DNA from: Maniola hyperantus
Taxonomy: Eukaryota > Arthropoda > Insecta > Lepidoptera > Nymphalidae
Direction of reading: 5' to 3'
Assembly: GCF_902806685.2 (NCBI RefSeq)
Contig: NC_048545.1
Coordinates: forward strand, 3,955,852 to 4,019,851
DNA: 64,000 bases
Positions 43,601 through 51,448 of this stretch are shown piece by piece (the first letter of the stretch is position 1; every line of letters begins with the position of its first letter). The translations under genes were made by a program, and so were the position numbers. Below the pieces are notes generated by a model that ran no database searches, had not been told where the DNA came from, and saw nothing but the letters and a program-made list of their open reading frames with translations.

Positions 43601-46157
43601 TATGTGACAGTTCCATCCACATCCAATTTATGTACTTCTGCATGGAATTCTCGAAGCTGTGTCTTGCGTTGTAGTGTACCGCCTTTCTGTCAATTTAAAA
43701 GTAGGGAAAAGATAAAAACAGTGATAGCTTAGTGGTTGAGACGTCGAACTCCTATTCAGGGGATCCTGGGTTCGATCCCGGGCACGCATCTCTAAATTTT
43801 CGGAGCTATGCGCGTTTTTCACTTGCTTCATAGTGCAGGAAAACATCGTGAGGAAATCTGCATGCCTGAGAGATCTCCATAATGTTTTCAAAGGTGTGTA
43901 AAGTATGCCAATTCCCACAGGTTACTATTTACGCGTTTAAGTGATCATGATGACTCTTTAAAATCACTTAAAAATGTTTTCAGGGAACGAGAAATCGAGG
44001 AACGCTTACGGAAACAAGAAGAGGAAGCAAGGAAAGGTGGGGAAGAGAAGGGAAGCTGGGGTCGCAGGGTAAGATTATTATATTTTACTACAATCATCAT
44101 AATCATTAACATCAACGTCCACTGCTGGATATAGGTCTCTTGTGGGGACTTTCACACGCCACCGTCTTGCACCGCCTGAATCCAACGGCTCCCAGCGACT
44201 CGTCTGATGTCGTCCGTTCACCTAGTGGAGGGTCGTCCAACGCTGCGTCTTCCGGTGCGAGGTCGCAATTCGAACACCTTGAGACCCCAACGTTTATCGG
44301 CTGTACGAACTATGTGCCCTGCCCATCGTCACTTCAGCTTCGCAACCCGTTGAGATTTGTCGGTTACTCTAATTCTCCCACGGATCTCCTCATTTCTGAT
44401 TTGATCACGTAGAGAAACTCCAAGCATAGCTTTCTCCATCGCCCGCTGAGTGACTCTGAGCGACTCTGAGCTTTCTTATGAGGTCCATTTACTACAATAT
44501 TATAACTATATTTCGTTCTAGCTGATGCCAGCGACTTAATTCGCGTGAATTTATTGGGTAGTTTTTGATTTTCGGGCATAAAAGTATCCTTTTTCAATCT
44601 ACAGGATGCAAACTTCAATGTTCAGTAGCTATTTATTCATTTCATACTACTATACCCATGCAAATAATCACGTCGATCTGTTGCGATGTGATTAAAGGAC
44701 AAATCAACAAACAAACACACTTTCGCATTTATAATATGGATAGCGATCCACACTAAGAGAGTGACAATTTTGTGAATGAATGAATAAATGATTGATTGGA
44801 TCACGACAAATTGGATTAAAACTTGTTTTTTTTACTTACAGAATGATCATTCTGGCGACCGTCGCGGTGGCGCAAGGCGAGGTTAGTAGTTACTACTAAC
44901 TGGTTTGTTTATTTTAATTTATGTAGATGTACTCAATGATTTTATTATTATGATAAATATGATAAATATTATACATACAAGAAATTATTTATTACTCCAA
45001 TATATCTTATAATAAAACTTGTTTAGGAATCTGAATAAATATAAATAATTACCAACAGACCTTTGACACAAATCCTCATAAATTAATTATTACCTATTGC
45101 TAATCTATGAAATATTTTTTCTACGTACTGTTGCAACTCAAAAAGAAGTTTTATTATAGTTTATGAAATATTGTTTTCAGATGACCGCGACCGAGGCCGC
45201 GACTCGCGAAGTTATAACAGAGACCGACGCGACGACGATAGACGCGACTACTCGAAAGACGACAGAGACAAACGTGACTACTCAAAAGACGACAGAAGCA
45301 AACGCGACTATTCAAAAGACGATAGGGATAAACGCGACTACTCTAAAGACAGTAGCGATCGACGCGACTATTCACGCGACGACAGGGACCGACGCGACAG
45401 AGACGACAGCCGACGCGATAGGGACGATAGAGACCGACGCGACAGGGAGGATCGAGACCGGCGCGACAAGGAAGATAGAGACAGACGCGATAGAGATGAT
45501 AAGGATAAACCTGATGACAGAGACAGGCGCGACTACAGGGACGATGACAGACGCGACGGGGAAGTCGACAGACGTGACAGGGACGATGACAGACCCGAAA
45601 GAGGTGATGATAGGCGTGACAGGGATGCTGAAGATAGGCGAGACCCGTCGCCGGAGAAGAAAGATGATGAAGCGCAGCGCAACGGTCGCCACAGTCGCAG
45701 TCGCGACCGAGCCGACGCCGAGGATAGACCCATGCCCAAGTTGAAGGAGCAAGAAAAACCAGTATGTTTACTTTTGATTAGCTTCCACACTTGCTAAAAC
45801 AGCATAAATTTCCTGTTTCCTTAAAGTTAAAACAACTAAAAAAATAAGACAGGAAATGTCTGATTTTCCTGTATATGTATATGAAATAATAGATAGAATG
45901 TAATGTATATGAAGTAGTATCTACTACTTCTCAGCAGCAATAATACGGTAGTATAGCAAAGCCATTTATATTTTTAAATTGGAAGAAAAGCAAGAATCTT
46001 TGTATATAAGAGTTATATAAATATGTATGTATTTTCTGTATAATCACAGTGAACTTTGGGAAATTTTACTTAAATTCGACAATTTTTTTTACAGAACTTT
46101 GTAGCATCAAATAAATTCAGCTTCCTCGAAGACGCCGACGACGGCGGCTCCGACTAA
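31605..46157 (+). CDS. eIF4B: Eukaryotic translation initiation factor 4B (complete, spliced)
   Basis: eIF4B binds RNA and stimulates the eIF4A helicase during ribosome recruitment. Coding exons: 31,605-31,617; 32,095-32,205; 33,669-33,859; 35,453-35,560; 36,400-36,488; 37,124-37,245; 37,660-37,768 or 38,308-38,416; 39,583-39,654; 40,219-40,286; 42,271-42,457; 43,984-44,068; 44,842-44,881; 45,181-45,761; 46,095-46,157. All junction phases agree and sum to 1,839 nt (612 codons plus stop; human eIF4B is about 611 residues). Order: MAATGKKSKK start; RRM at about residues 87-155 (RNP2 HISNLPY, RNP1 KGFGDVDF, then GRRIRIEVS); Arg/Asp/Gly-rich middle; conserved PKLVLLPRTVPRE; the signature VFGAAKPVDTAAKEREIEER; a DRD/RRD-rich region equivalent to DRYG; acidic C-terminus. 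Introns are rich in repeats. Confidence 0.93.
33669..35560 (+). CDS. eIF4B: eIF4B exons encoding the RRM
   Basis: Two exons (33,669-33,859 and 35,453-35,560) encode most of the RNA recognition motif. RNP2 is AHISNLPYDV. RNP1 is LKGFGDVDFED, where the canonical third aromatic is replaced by Asp. The last strand (GRRIRIEV) is on the next exon. The separating 1.6-kb intron contains a SINE-1, A1 and A2 repeats and an R1-type LINE insertion. Confidence 0.9.
33885..34130 (+). mobile_element. SINE-1 in eIF4B intron 3
   Basis: Head CTAAGACGTCAGCCTCC, B box GGTTCGATTCC, body TTTCGGAGATTCAGAATC, then GTGGCCAGCTATGGGTTGATG. It is diverged. Confidence 0.75.
34318..34530 (+). repeat. Family A1 repeat
   Basis: CTAGCTTGAGCTCGCGACTT to GTTGACAGATCACTCAGTC; same block order as other A1 copies. 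Confidence 0.75.
34918..35220 (-). mobile_element. R1-type LINE insertion, 5'-truncated, with target-site duplication
   Basis: On the minus strand the coding tail reads CPQFQEERRNVVAEVGGELG, then MLEEKKKWQIVQKYMEGIM and ends ERGGS-stop, the C-terminus typical of R1-clade ORF2. The 3' end is an oligo(T) run on the plus strand (34,918-34,926). The perfect 12-bp repeat CAACTTTTATCC flanks it on both sides (34,906-34,917 and 35,221-35,232). It inserted into an A2 repeat. Confidence 0.75.
35668..36092 (-). repeat. Family F repeat, near full length
   Basis: From AGGTTTCCGTACCTCACAAG through the (CTGT)n run and GGGGTATCATATGAAAGG to GAGCCTGACTCGCACTTGGC. It matches 42,745-43,175 along its whole length. 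Both lie in eIF4B introns in the same orientation. Confidence 0.85.
36511..36609. mobile_element. Short hairpin MITE, family J
   Basis: ACACTGGCCATACACGATCA and AGTTTGCAGC pair with GCTGCAAACTTGACAG and TTGACCATGTATGGCCAGCG. It begins 22 bp after the eIF4B exon 5 donor (36,489). Confidence 0.7.
36715..36935 (+). repeat. Family A1 repeat
   Basis: CTAGCTTAAGCCCGCGACTT to GATCCGTCAGTCAGTCAGTC. Confidence 0.75.
37660..37768 (+). CDS. eIF4B: eIF4B alternative exon 7a
   Basis: 109 nt, between a TTTCTGATAG acceptor and a GTATGT donor. Opens in phase 1 and closes in phase 2. Encodes SADNKPGGWRDAERPEAARA and PYGGRDSYGRDRERD. It is almost identical to the exon at 38,308. Because 109 is not a multiple of 3, exactly one of the pair keeps the frame into the exon at 39,583. 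Confidence 0.85.
38308..38416 (+). CDS. eIF4B: eIF4B alternative exon 7b (tandem duplicate)
   Basis: Also 109 nt, between CCAGCACAG and GTATGT, with the same phases as 7a. It encodes SADNKPGAWRDAERPEVARA and PYGERDSYGRDRERD, differing from 7a by Gly to Ala, Ala to Val, Gly to Glu and the Arg/Gly residue at the junction. If both were included, the next exon would be read in another frame and reach TGA within it. Confidence 0.85.
38447..38745 (+). mobile_element. tRNA-derived SINE, family SINE-3
   Basis: Head CCTAGCGCAGTGGTAAACGC (A box) and GGGTTCGATTCCCGGC (B box). The body has CTGGTCTGGTGGGAGGCTTC and the tail TTAGCCCGCAGGTGAG, GGGCTAGCTTGTATCTG, oligo(A). A 5'-truncated copy with the same tail is at 42,520-42,640. 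Confidence 0.8.
38802..39206 (+). mobile_element. Two head-to-head SINE-1 copies
   Basis: A plus-strand copy (38,802-39,125, AAGCTGTGATATCCTAGCAG to GATGGGTTGATG) is followed at once by a minus-strand head fragment (39,133-39,206, ending CTATCACAGCTT). The first copy contains an expanded (CCTA)n run near 38,967. Confidence 0.75.
39354..39512. mobile_element. MITE, family G, second copy
   Basis: GATTCGCTAACTCAGTGTCT and, inverted, CAGAGTTAGCGATTGC, with the TAAATGATAGCCACTGAG/CTATCATTCAGTGTTAG inner arms. Confidence 0.75.
39885..40640 (+). repeat. A2 repeat copies flanking eIF4B exon 9 (40,219)
   Basis: 39,885-40,095 runs from GATGCCCGCGACTTTGTCCG to AGACACACTTTCGC. 40,398-40,640 runs from GACGCCCGCGACTTCGTCCG through CACTCTCCAGGTCTTT to a decayed end. 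The short coding exon 40,219-40,286 sits between them. Confidence 0.65.
40685..40830 (-). repeat. Family Q repeat, third copy
   Basis: Reverse of 13,384-13,575: ATGAATCACTAAATGTGTTG, GCAAATCTCGACAACAGC, GGTTCTTACGGAGAGAAAA. Confidence 0.75.
41074..41648. mobile_element. 575-bp non-autonomous TIR element with 3-bp TSD
   Basis: 22-bp perfect TIRs: GGGCGTTTGTGCACTCATCC + GT at 41,074-41,095 and the exact reverse complement at 41,627-41,648. TAC flanks both sides (41,071-41,073 and 41,649-41,651), and the unoccupied relative at 43.3 kb has one TAC fewer. A GGGC start with a 3-bp duplication suggests a PIF/Harbinger-type MITE. There is no coding capacity. It contains a 57-bp minisatellite. Confidence 0.8.
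41125..41309 (+). repeat. 57-bp tandem repeat, about three copies
   Basis: CCCACTTCTGATGTAGG starts at 41,181, 41,238 and 41,295, an exact 57-bp period. The first unit is diverged (GATCAACATTGAAATGAC for TATCTACATTAAAATAAC). Confidence 0.9.
41791..41990 (+). repeat. Family A2 repeat, near full length
   Basis: CTAGCTGATGCCCGCGACTT, GGGATAAAAAGTAGCCTATG, CACTCTCCAGGTCTTTATCT, CAATCCGTTGCACCGTG, AACAAACAAACACACTTT. Confidence 0.8.
42520..43175 (+). repeat. SINE-3 tail, A2 fragment and full family F repeat in eIF4B intron
   Basis: 42,520-42,640 is the SINE-3 tail (GGTTAGCCTGCATCATCAC, CAGTCAAGGGCCAACTTG). 42,670-42,745 is an A2 head. 42,745-43,175 is family F, matching 35,668-36,092. Confidence 0.75.
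43722..43925 (+). mobile_element. SINE-1 copy in eIF4B intron
   Basis: Head AGTGATAGCTTAGTGGTTGA, B box GGGTTCGATCCCGGGC, body ATCGTGAGGAAATCTGCATG; the tail is truncated shortly before the exon at 43,984. Confidence 0.75.
44108..44465 (-). mobile_element. RTE-type LINE ORF2 C-terminal fragment in eIF4B intron
   Basis: The plus strand reads the reverse of the RTE tail: CCACTGCTGGATATAGGTCT, GAATCCAACGGCTCCCAGCG, TCTGATGTCGTCCGTTCACC, GTTTATCGGCTGTACGAAC, CGGATCTCCTCATTTCTGAT. These are the same landmarks as 21,540-21,812 and 25,255-25,420. Frames are broken. Confidence 0.75.
44518..44745 (+). repeat. Family A2 repeat
   Basis: CTAGCTGATGCCAGCGACTT to CAAACACACTTTCGCATT; diverged. Confidence 0.7.
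45181..45761 (+). CDS. eIF4B: eIF4B DRYG-like exon
   Basis: The largest exon (194 codons with the split codon). It encodes imperfect repeats of the type KRDYSKDDRD and DRDRRDRDD, which replace the Asp-Arg-Tyr-Gly repeats of vertebrate eIF4B, the region linked to self-association and eIF3 contact. It ends PMPKLKEQEKP. Short nucleotide periodicity keeps other frames open too (193 codons in +1, 126 on the reverse strand), but those are low-complexity artefacts. Confidence 0.9.
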
Positions 46158-46945
46158 CGAGCGATACCGACTCGCTCCTAAACATTACAACATAACAGTT
46201 GACTTTGACTCGAGTGTGAAGTGAAAATTGCGAGTAATAAGTGATTAAAGTTAAACGAAACTGTTCAGAGACTGTGCTATGTTATAGAACTCATTATAGT
46301 GCGGTGTGGTTTGTCCCCGGGGACTTCATTGCGGCTGATGCTGACGTCGCTGCGAGGGCGGCCCCAGCCTCTACTGTGATATGTCTTACGCGTCACTAAA
46401 CTCTGAAACTATTACGGTTTTGTACTGAACAAGAAACAAAAGCTTGAAAATGAAACATAACTAAATAAATCAACTAATAAAAACTGTGATTCTTTAACTC
46501 ATAAAAGCTCAACGTTTGTAAAATAACTAGTAAAATGAAATGAAGAAATAGTATACTATCATTGTTCAACTTATAGATGTTCACTGCTGGACGACGATCT
46601 CCTGCAATCCTGTCCATATACCTTTTGGGTCTTCTAATGCTGTTATGTGGTGCAAGGCGTCATTTAAGCACCTTGGGATCCCAACGCCTGTGGGTTCTTC
46701 AAGCTATGTTAGTTACTCAGGTTCTCTTATGGACCTAATTTAATTATATAAAGTAACTATTCAAAGTAAAAATAAAAGTCAAAGATAAAAACATCCAAGT
46801 ACAAATAATTAATAACAATAGTACTAGGGACATGTCCTATTTGCTTGGCTGACTAGTAGGATAGACCAATTGTGATCATCTATTTTGTATGCCTTGTTTA
46901 TCAAAAGCATTAAAAACCAGGGAAGAACGTCCCACATGTAAAGTT

Positions 46946-47103
46946 ACAGTGCGACAAGGCTATCTTGGCGCGTGGCGAAAATCGGAACTAACGTTGCCGT
47001 CAAGTATCCCCTTTGTTCTTGTTTGAATATTCTAAGCCTTTGTTCTCCGACAGCGCCCCCCTGTCAATGTCATTCAAGTGCCAAGACAGCCTTGTCGCAC
47101 TGT
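46946..47103. mobile_element. MITE, family K
   Basis: ACAGTGCGACAAGGCTATCT + TGGC at left, GCCAAGACAGCCTTGTCGCA + CTGT at right. The interior has CTAAGCCTTTGTTCTCCGAC. A fragment in eIF4B intron 6 (37,332-37,420) has GTGCGACAAGGCTTTCTTGG and GAATAAAGGCTTAG. Confidence 0.8.
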
Positions 47104-47490
47104 ACACATGCATTTACAGCACCTGACTGTAATGGACTCAATAGTTTTAGAAGTAAACATGATAAACCAATGTATAAGAATCTTTTACATTAAAACGGAA
47201 TCAATAGTTTCGATTTTCGTGGCGCGTATTGTACAGCTGTATCTATCAAGCTTCTTCACCCTAGAAAATCTCATTTCGTTCCTAAATTATTCAACTCACT
47301 TCTCAATGCAACGTACAAAGCTATCACAGTTAGAGGCTGGGGCTCGCAACCGTGTACTGATTGGTGTAAATTTTTCTATGGGTTTGTTACATTGTAGTAT
47401 GTATTTACAAGTCATTCGGAAAGTGGGTCGTAACTCAAGAGGGGGGGTCATTATATTGTTATAAATAACTTTTACTATGGGACCAAACCT

Positions 47491-47706
47491 TAGGCTGAGA
47501 TCTATATACTGTACTTTGGTCCAGATTTAAGCTGAGATTTACAGACCGTATTTTGTCTTTGCTCAAACTTTACTTAGTTACTATGAGACCAGAGTTATGT
47601 AAGAGACTTAATTCAGTCTAGAAGTAAAGTCTGAGCTAAGTCAAAGTACACTATAGATCTCAGCCTTAAAGACCAAAGTCAAAGTATGATCTTTAAATCT
47701 CAGCCT
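47491..47706. mobile_element. MITE, family L
   Basis: TAGGCTGAGATCTATATAC at left and ATCTCAGCCTTA at right, with repeated GTACTTTG/CAAAGTAC and TCTGAGC blocks inside. A relative at 49,272-49,447 has GGTTGAGATCTATAGAGCG and GTAGATCTCTGCC. Confidence 0.7.
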
Positions 47707-48950
47707 TAAAAAGATACTGTTTCCACAAAACTGTCAACAAAAAACGAAGTGATCATAGTGTGATTTTTTCACAAAGCCCAAAGGTATGGTTAGTCCCAAC
47801 TCCATAGTAATTTTTTATATGATGATGAGTACAATTAACCCCTTTTGGGTTAGGCTCCACATTTTAAATGGGCTTGTATAATGTGGGTTTATATATTAAA
47901 CGATTGTCCGAGAGCATTCAATGCGAATTATTCCTATAAATAGTTTTGTAGTAAACAGGGTCATGGTTCTCTATGATATTGAAATTGTAACTTTGAGTAA
48001 AATGATTTTAGAGATGTGACATTTTGACATCTCATACAAGAGGTGTCAAGTTTGACAAATGTGGGGCCAATGTTTAGTAGGCCCCTAAGATTTTAATGTC
48101 ATAGTGAAAAAGAGGCCTCACAACTGGTACAGGTGCTCTCGTTTATATGTATAATCCTTTTGTGAATAATTATTTTTATTTTTAATAATTAATATTGTTG
48201 ATTGAGGTCTTATATATTACTTTAAATTTATATGGAATATTAATTCATTGCCACAGTAAATGTTTTTTTTTTTCTAGAATATTATACTTTAAATATTTAG
48301 TCGATTTAGAATAATATTAGAATGTTAATTGTATTATTTAATGTTACACATACGCGAAATTCGTCAGATCAAGTGCTATTTGAAGCGCAATACTAATTTG
48401 AATGCGCATACTGCCATAGTGTGCCTGCATTGATTAAAAAATAGTTTTATATATTGAAATTGAAAGTACCTAATAAGAAAATTTAGGTCCGGTCACAACT
48501 CACAAGATATACCACTGTTCTAAAGTATATCAATATATATTATTTTTGTTTGTAAAATCATCAGAATTTGTTTGGTAGGTATGTATTGTCTTATTGTGAA
48601 TTATAAATAAATTACTCTTTTACAGCCAAGCTATGACTTTATTAATTCTCTAAAAAAAACAAATAAAAGAACTCTTTGACCCTTTCTATCCCGATTTTTT
48701 TTGTAGAAGTTCCTTGCTGCTTAGTGCTTATGTATCACATTAAAATAATTGTCTTCCATTGGCATTTTAGAATAATAACTGAACTGCGCGAAATATGTAT
48801 TATTATGGATTTCCGCAACATAACGCCGCAAAATTGAACCGTAAATGTGCGCCTTGGTTTTTCAACTACGCGCACTGATGTTTCACTAGATATCCTTTTT
48901 GAATTCTGTGCTACCTTACACGATACATAAAATATAACGCTTGGTTTCAG

Positions 48951-49183
48951 TATACGAAAACTTCGATAAAGGCAGTCATAAAATAATAAAAGTCAAAGAA
49001 AGAGGAATATGTGAAGACTGCTACAACAGATTGCCATCGAGCATGAGGAGCAGGGAAGGGAAAACCAAAGTTAAAACGGTCAAAACTAAATGCATGAAAT
49101 GCAAAATTTACTTGTGTGTACCGTGTCATATTGAAAGCCATACACGAGGGCATGAACTGTTGGGACAGATGAGGCATTTTTAA
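48951..49183 (+). CDS. Cys/His-rich C-terminal exon, possibly piggyBac-transposase-derived
   Basis: A GGTTTCAG acceptor is followed by 77 codons to a stop. Metal ligands: GICEDCYNRL, then TKCMKCKIYLCVPCHIESHT and RGHEL. That is C-x2-C ... C-x2-C-x5-C-x2-C-x4-H with more His, a cross-brace-like zinc module. The K-x-x-LC-x-x-C...H arrangement resembles the zinc-binding tail of piggyBac-family transposases (and proteins derived from them). No DDE domain is visible upstream, so this is either a lone relic or the last exon of a gene whose other exons I could not see. An opening phase of 1 is implied. Confidence 0.4.
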
Positions 49184-49271
49184 AAGCCAAGAAGTATATT
49201 ACATAAGTATTCTACCTTGCTTGAAAAACACTTCCTGCCTGATATACTTGAGTATTTAATCGACTGACATT

Positions 49272-49447
49272 CTAAGGTTGAGATCTATAGAGCGTACTTT
49301 GACCACACGAGTAGATATCTACTCGTGTGCTTTGACTCTGCTCAGACTAAGTTTCAGTTAAAGCGAGACCGATATAACGCTGTCTCGTTTTAATAGTGTC
49401 TTAAGTCTGAGCAAAGTCAAAGTTCGCTCTGTAGATCTCTGCCTATG
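49272..49447. mobile_element. MITE, family L, second copy
   Basis: Contains the long inner palindrome ACACGAGTAGATATCTACTCGTGT and terminal arms TTTGACTCTGCTCAGACT/GTCTGAGCAAAGTCAAAG. Confidence 0.7.
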
Positions 49448-50423
49448 TGCTCACCCATTGTGCCCTCATAAGGTAAGTCTATTAGATTGCTTTGCTACCA
49501 AGTGTATTGTGGTGGAGTGACAATAATGTTATATTTTAAGACTATAGGCAACCTGATAATGACTGATAACCTGATAATAAAAATACATAATGATAATGTT
49601 ATGTCTTGGACGATCTGTAAATCTCAACGACGACCTCTGTACTACGCACTAGGTGATCATTCCGAAGAAACATCGTGTTCTATGCTGACGACAAAATTAG
49701 TATGTGTCACTGGCCAATTGGCCATAAATCTATAAGCAAAAGCGAGTTGCACCCGCAAACATATTTGCTCGAAATGACCGATCAAGTGCACTTACTTAAA
49801 CGCACTTATACGTACTAAAAGCATTTAACCAGATGCAGTAAACGGTTGCAGTTTGCAGAGTAATTTAAAAATTCTTTATATTCAAGCGCCTGTCGAAATA
49901 TATTAGCAATTACAAGACGTACGTAAGTACATTCCTCGTACATTGCTACGATAGTCATTTCGCACTCAGATAGTTGGTCATTTGTTCATATTTAGAATAA
50001 ACCCGCCATTCTAATATCAGGCTGGCGGGCGCGCTTACTTTTTATAATAAGTAACTCTGGTTTTAAAATAGTACATTGCTTCAAATTTTACGTACATTCG
50101 GTACATTGCTCTCACGTACAAAGCATGACCATTTGTAGACATACACCCGCCATCCTGATGCACACGGTTTTTGGTGAAAATAAGAGAGAGCTTAAAAATT
50201 GCCATGAACCTCCGAAGATAATAATAAATAATTAATGCATGTTGATCAGAATAAGATTTTTGTTCCTTTGTTTTATTGAAATAGAATTTGTCTCTTTGTA
50301 CATAATAGTTTGGTGTTTCTCTTTTATAAGGTCTTCAGCTTGGTAGGCCGAGTGTGACCCGTGCAAGAAGCACTAAAACTATATAAAAATCGGTCAAGTG
50401 CGATTCGGACCCGCACACGGAAG

Positions 50424-50870
50424 GGTTTTGGCCATAGTCGACCACGCTGGCCAAGTGCAGATTGGTAGACTTCAAACACCTTTGAGAACATTATGGAGAA
50501 CTCTCAGGCATGCAGGTTTCCTCACGATGTTTTCCTTCACCATTAAAGCAAGTGATGTTTAATTACTTCGCACATAACTCCGAAAGTTACAGGTGCGTGC
50601 CCGGGATCGAACCCCCGACCTCCGATTAGGAGGCGGAAGTCCTAACCACTAGGCTTCACAGCTTATAAGAAATAACATACTTTAATTTTTTTATCATTGC
50701 GGCCATTTTGAATTTTTATTATTTGTTGCTAAACACATTCTAAGAAAATTTAAATTCTCTACCTATTTCGGTTCACGAGAGATGCAGCCCGCTGATAGAC
50801 GGACGTACGGACAGCGGTCTTAGTAATAGGTTCCCGTTGGCACACTTCGGGTAGAAAAATAAGTCGTCTA
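50424..50870 (-). mobile_element. SINE-1 inserted within a family F repeat
   Basis: Family F starts at 50,385 (GTCAAGTGCGATTCGGACCC), is interrupted by a full SINE-1 (50,424-50,665, minus orientation), and resumes with GAAATAACATACTTTAATTT and TAATAGGTTCCCGTTGGCAC. Confidence 0.65.
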
Positions 50871-50928
50871 CAAGTTCTACTGTCACAAGAGAAGACAAAA
50901 AGAAACTAATGTTCAACAAATCATATCA

Positions 50929-50934
50929 TTTATT
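50929..50934 (-). terminator. Poly(A) signal of the bZIP gene
   Basis: AATAAA on the minus strand about 515 bp past the bZIP stop codon. It is the best-placed candidate end of the 3' UTR (51,448 to about 50,910). Confidence 0.5.
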
Positions 50935-51448
50935 TCCAAATACATACGATAAAAGAACAATAAGCTATTTTATAGGTAAACCTACATATTGCAATCAAAT
51001 AACCATGCATGATTTAAAACTAATAAATTAATTGATGAATAGATCATTTAAATGTAGATTTTTTTGTTTTGATTATCATTATTTTCGAGCGTCTTTGCGG
51101 CATCGAAAGGCTTAAGATAAGACTTAAGTAAGTAAGTATAACAAAACTTATAATTTCAAAACACCATCAGAAAAAATATAATAAGTGTTTGAAATACATA
51201 GAATCAATATTATTAACAATGCTTAACTATTACATTAAAGTCAAATCCGGGTAAAAAGAAGTTCGTCAAGTCCGAGATTTAATTTAAACAATATATTAAC
51301 ACGTCACGACCAAAAGAGCTAAAGCTCTACCAATAACCATATCGTAATTTACAATTACACCACTGGCTTTAGCCCTCAAGTTGCTAATATCTATAAAAAT
51401 AGATGTAAAATATTGCAACAGTGCACAGCACTACATCGAGGCAAGTTT

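Larger units (their letters stand above)
46158..48640 (+). other. eIF4B 3' UTR / downstream region
   Basis: AATAAA signals occur at 46,464-46,469, 46,476-46,481 and, far downstream, 48,606-48,611. The true end cannot be chosen. The stretch contains an RTE-type fragment (46,590-46,745, minus) and two MITEs (46,946-47,103 and 47,491-47,706). Confidence 0.45.

Noticed and set aside
45163..45752. Long open frames on the plus (+1) and minus strands over the eIF4B repeat exon
   Set aside because: They are Thr/Ala/Asp- or Val/Ser-rich low-complexity translations produced by the short nucleotide repeat; the spliced in-phase frame is the eIF4B one.
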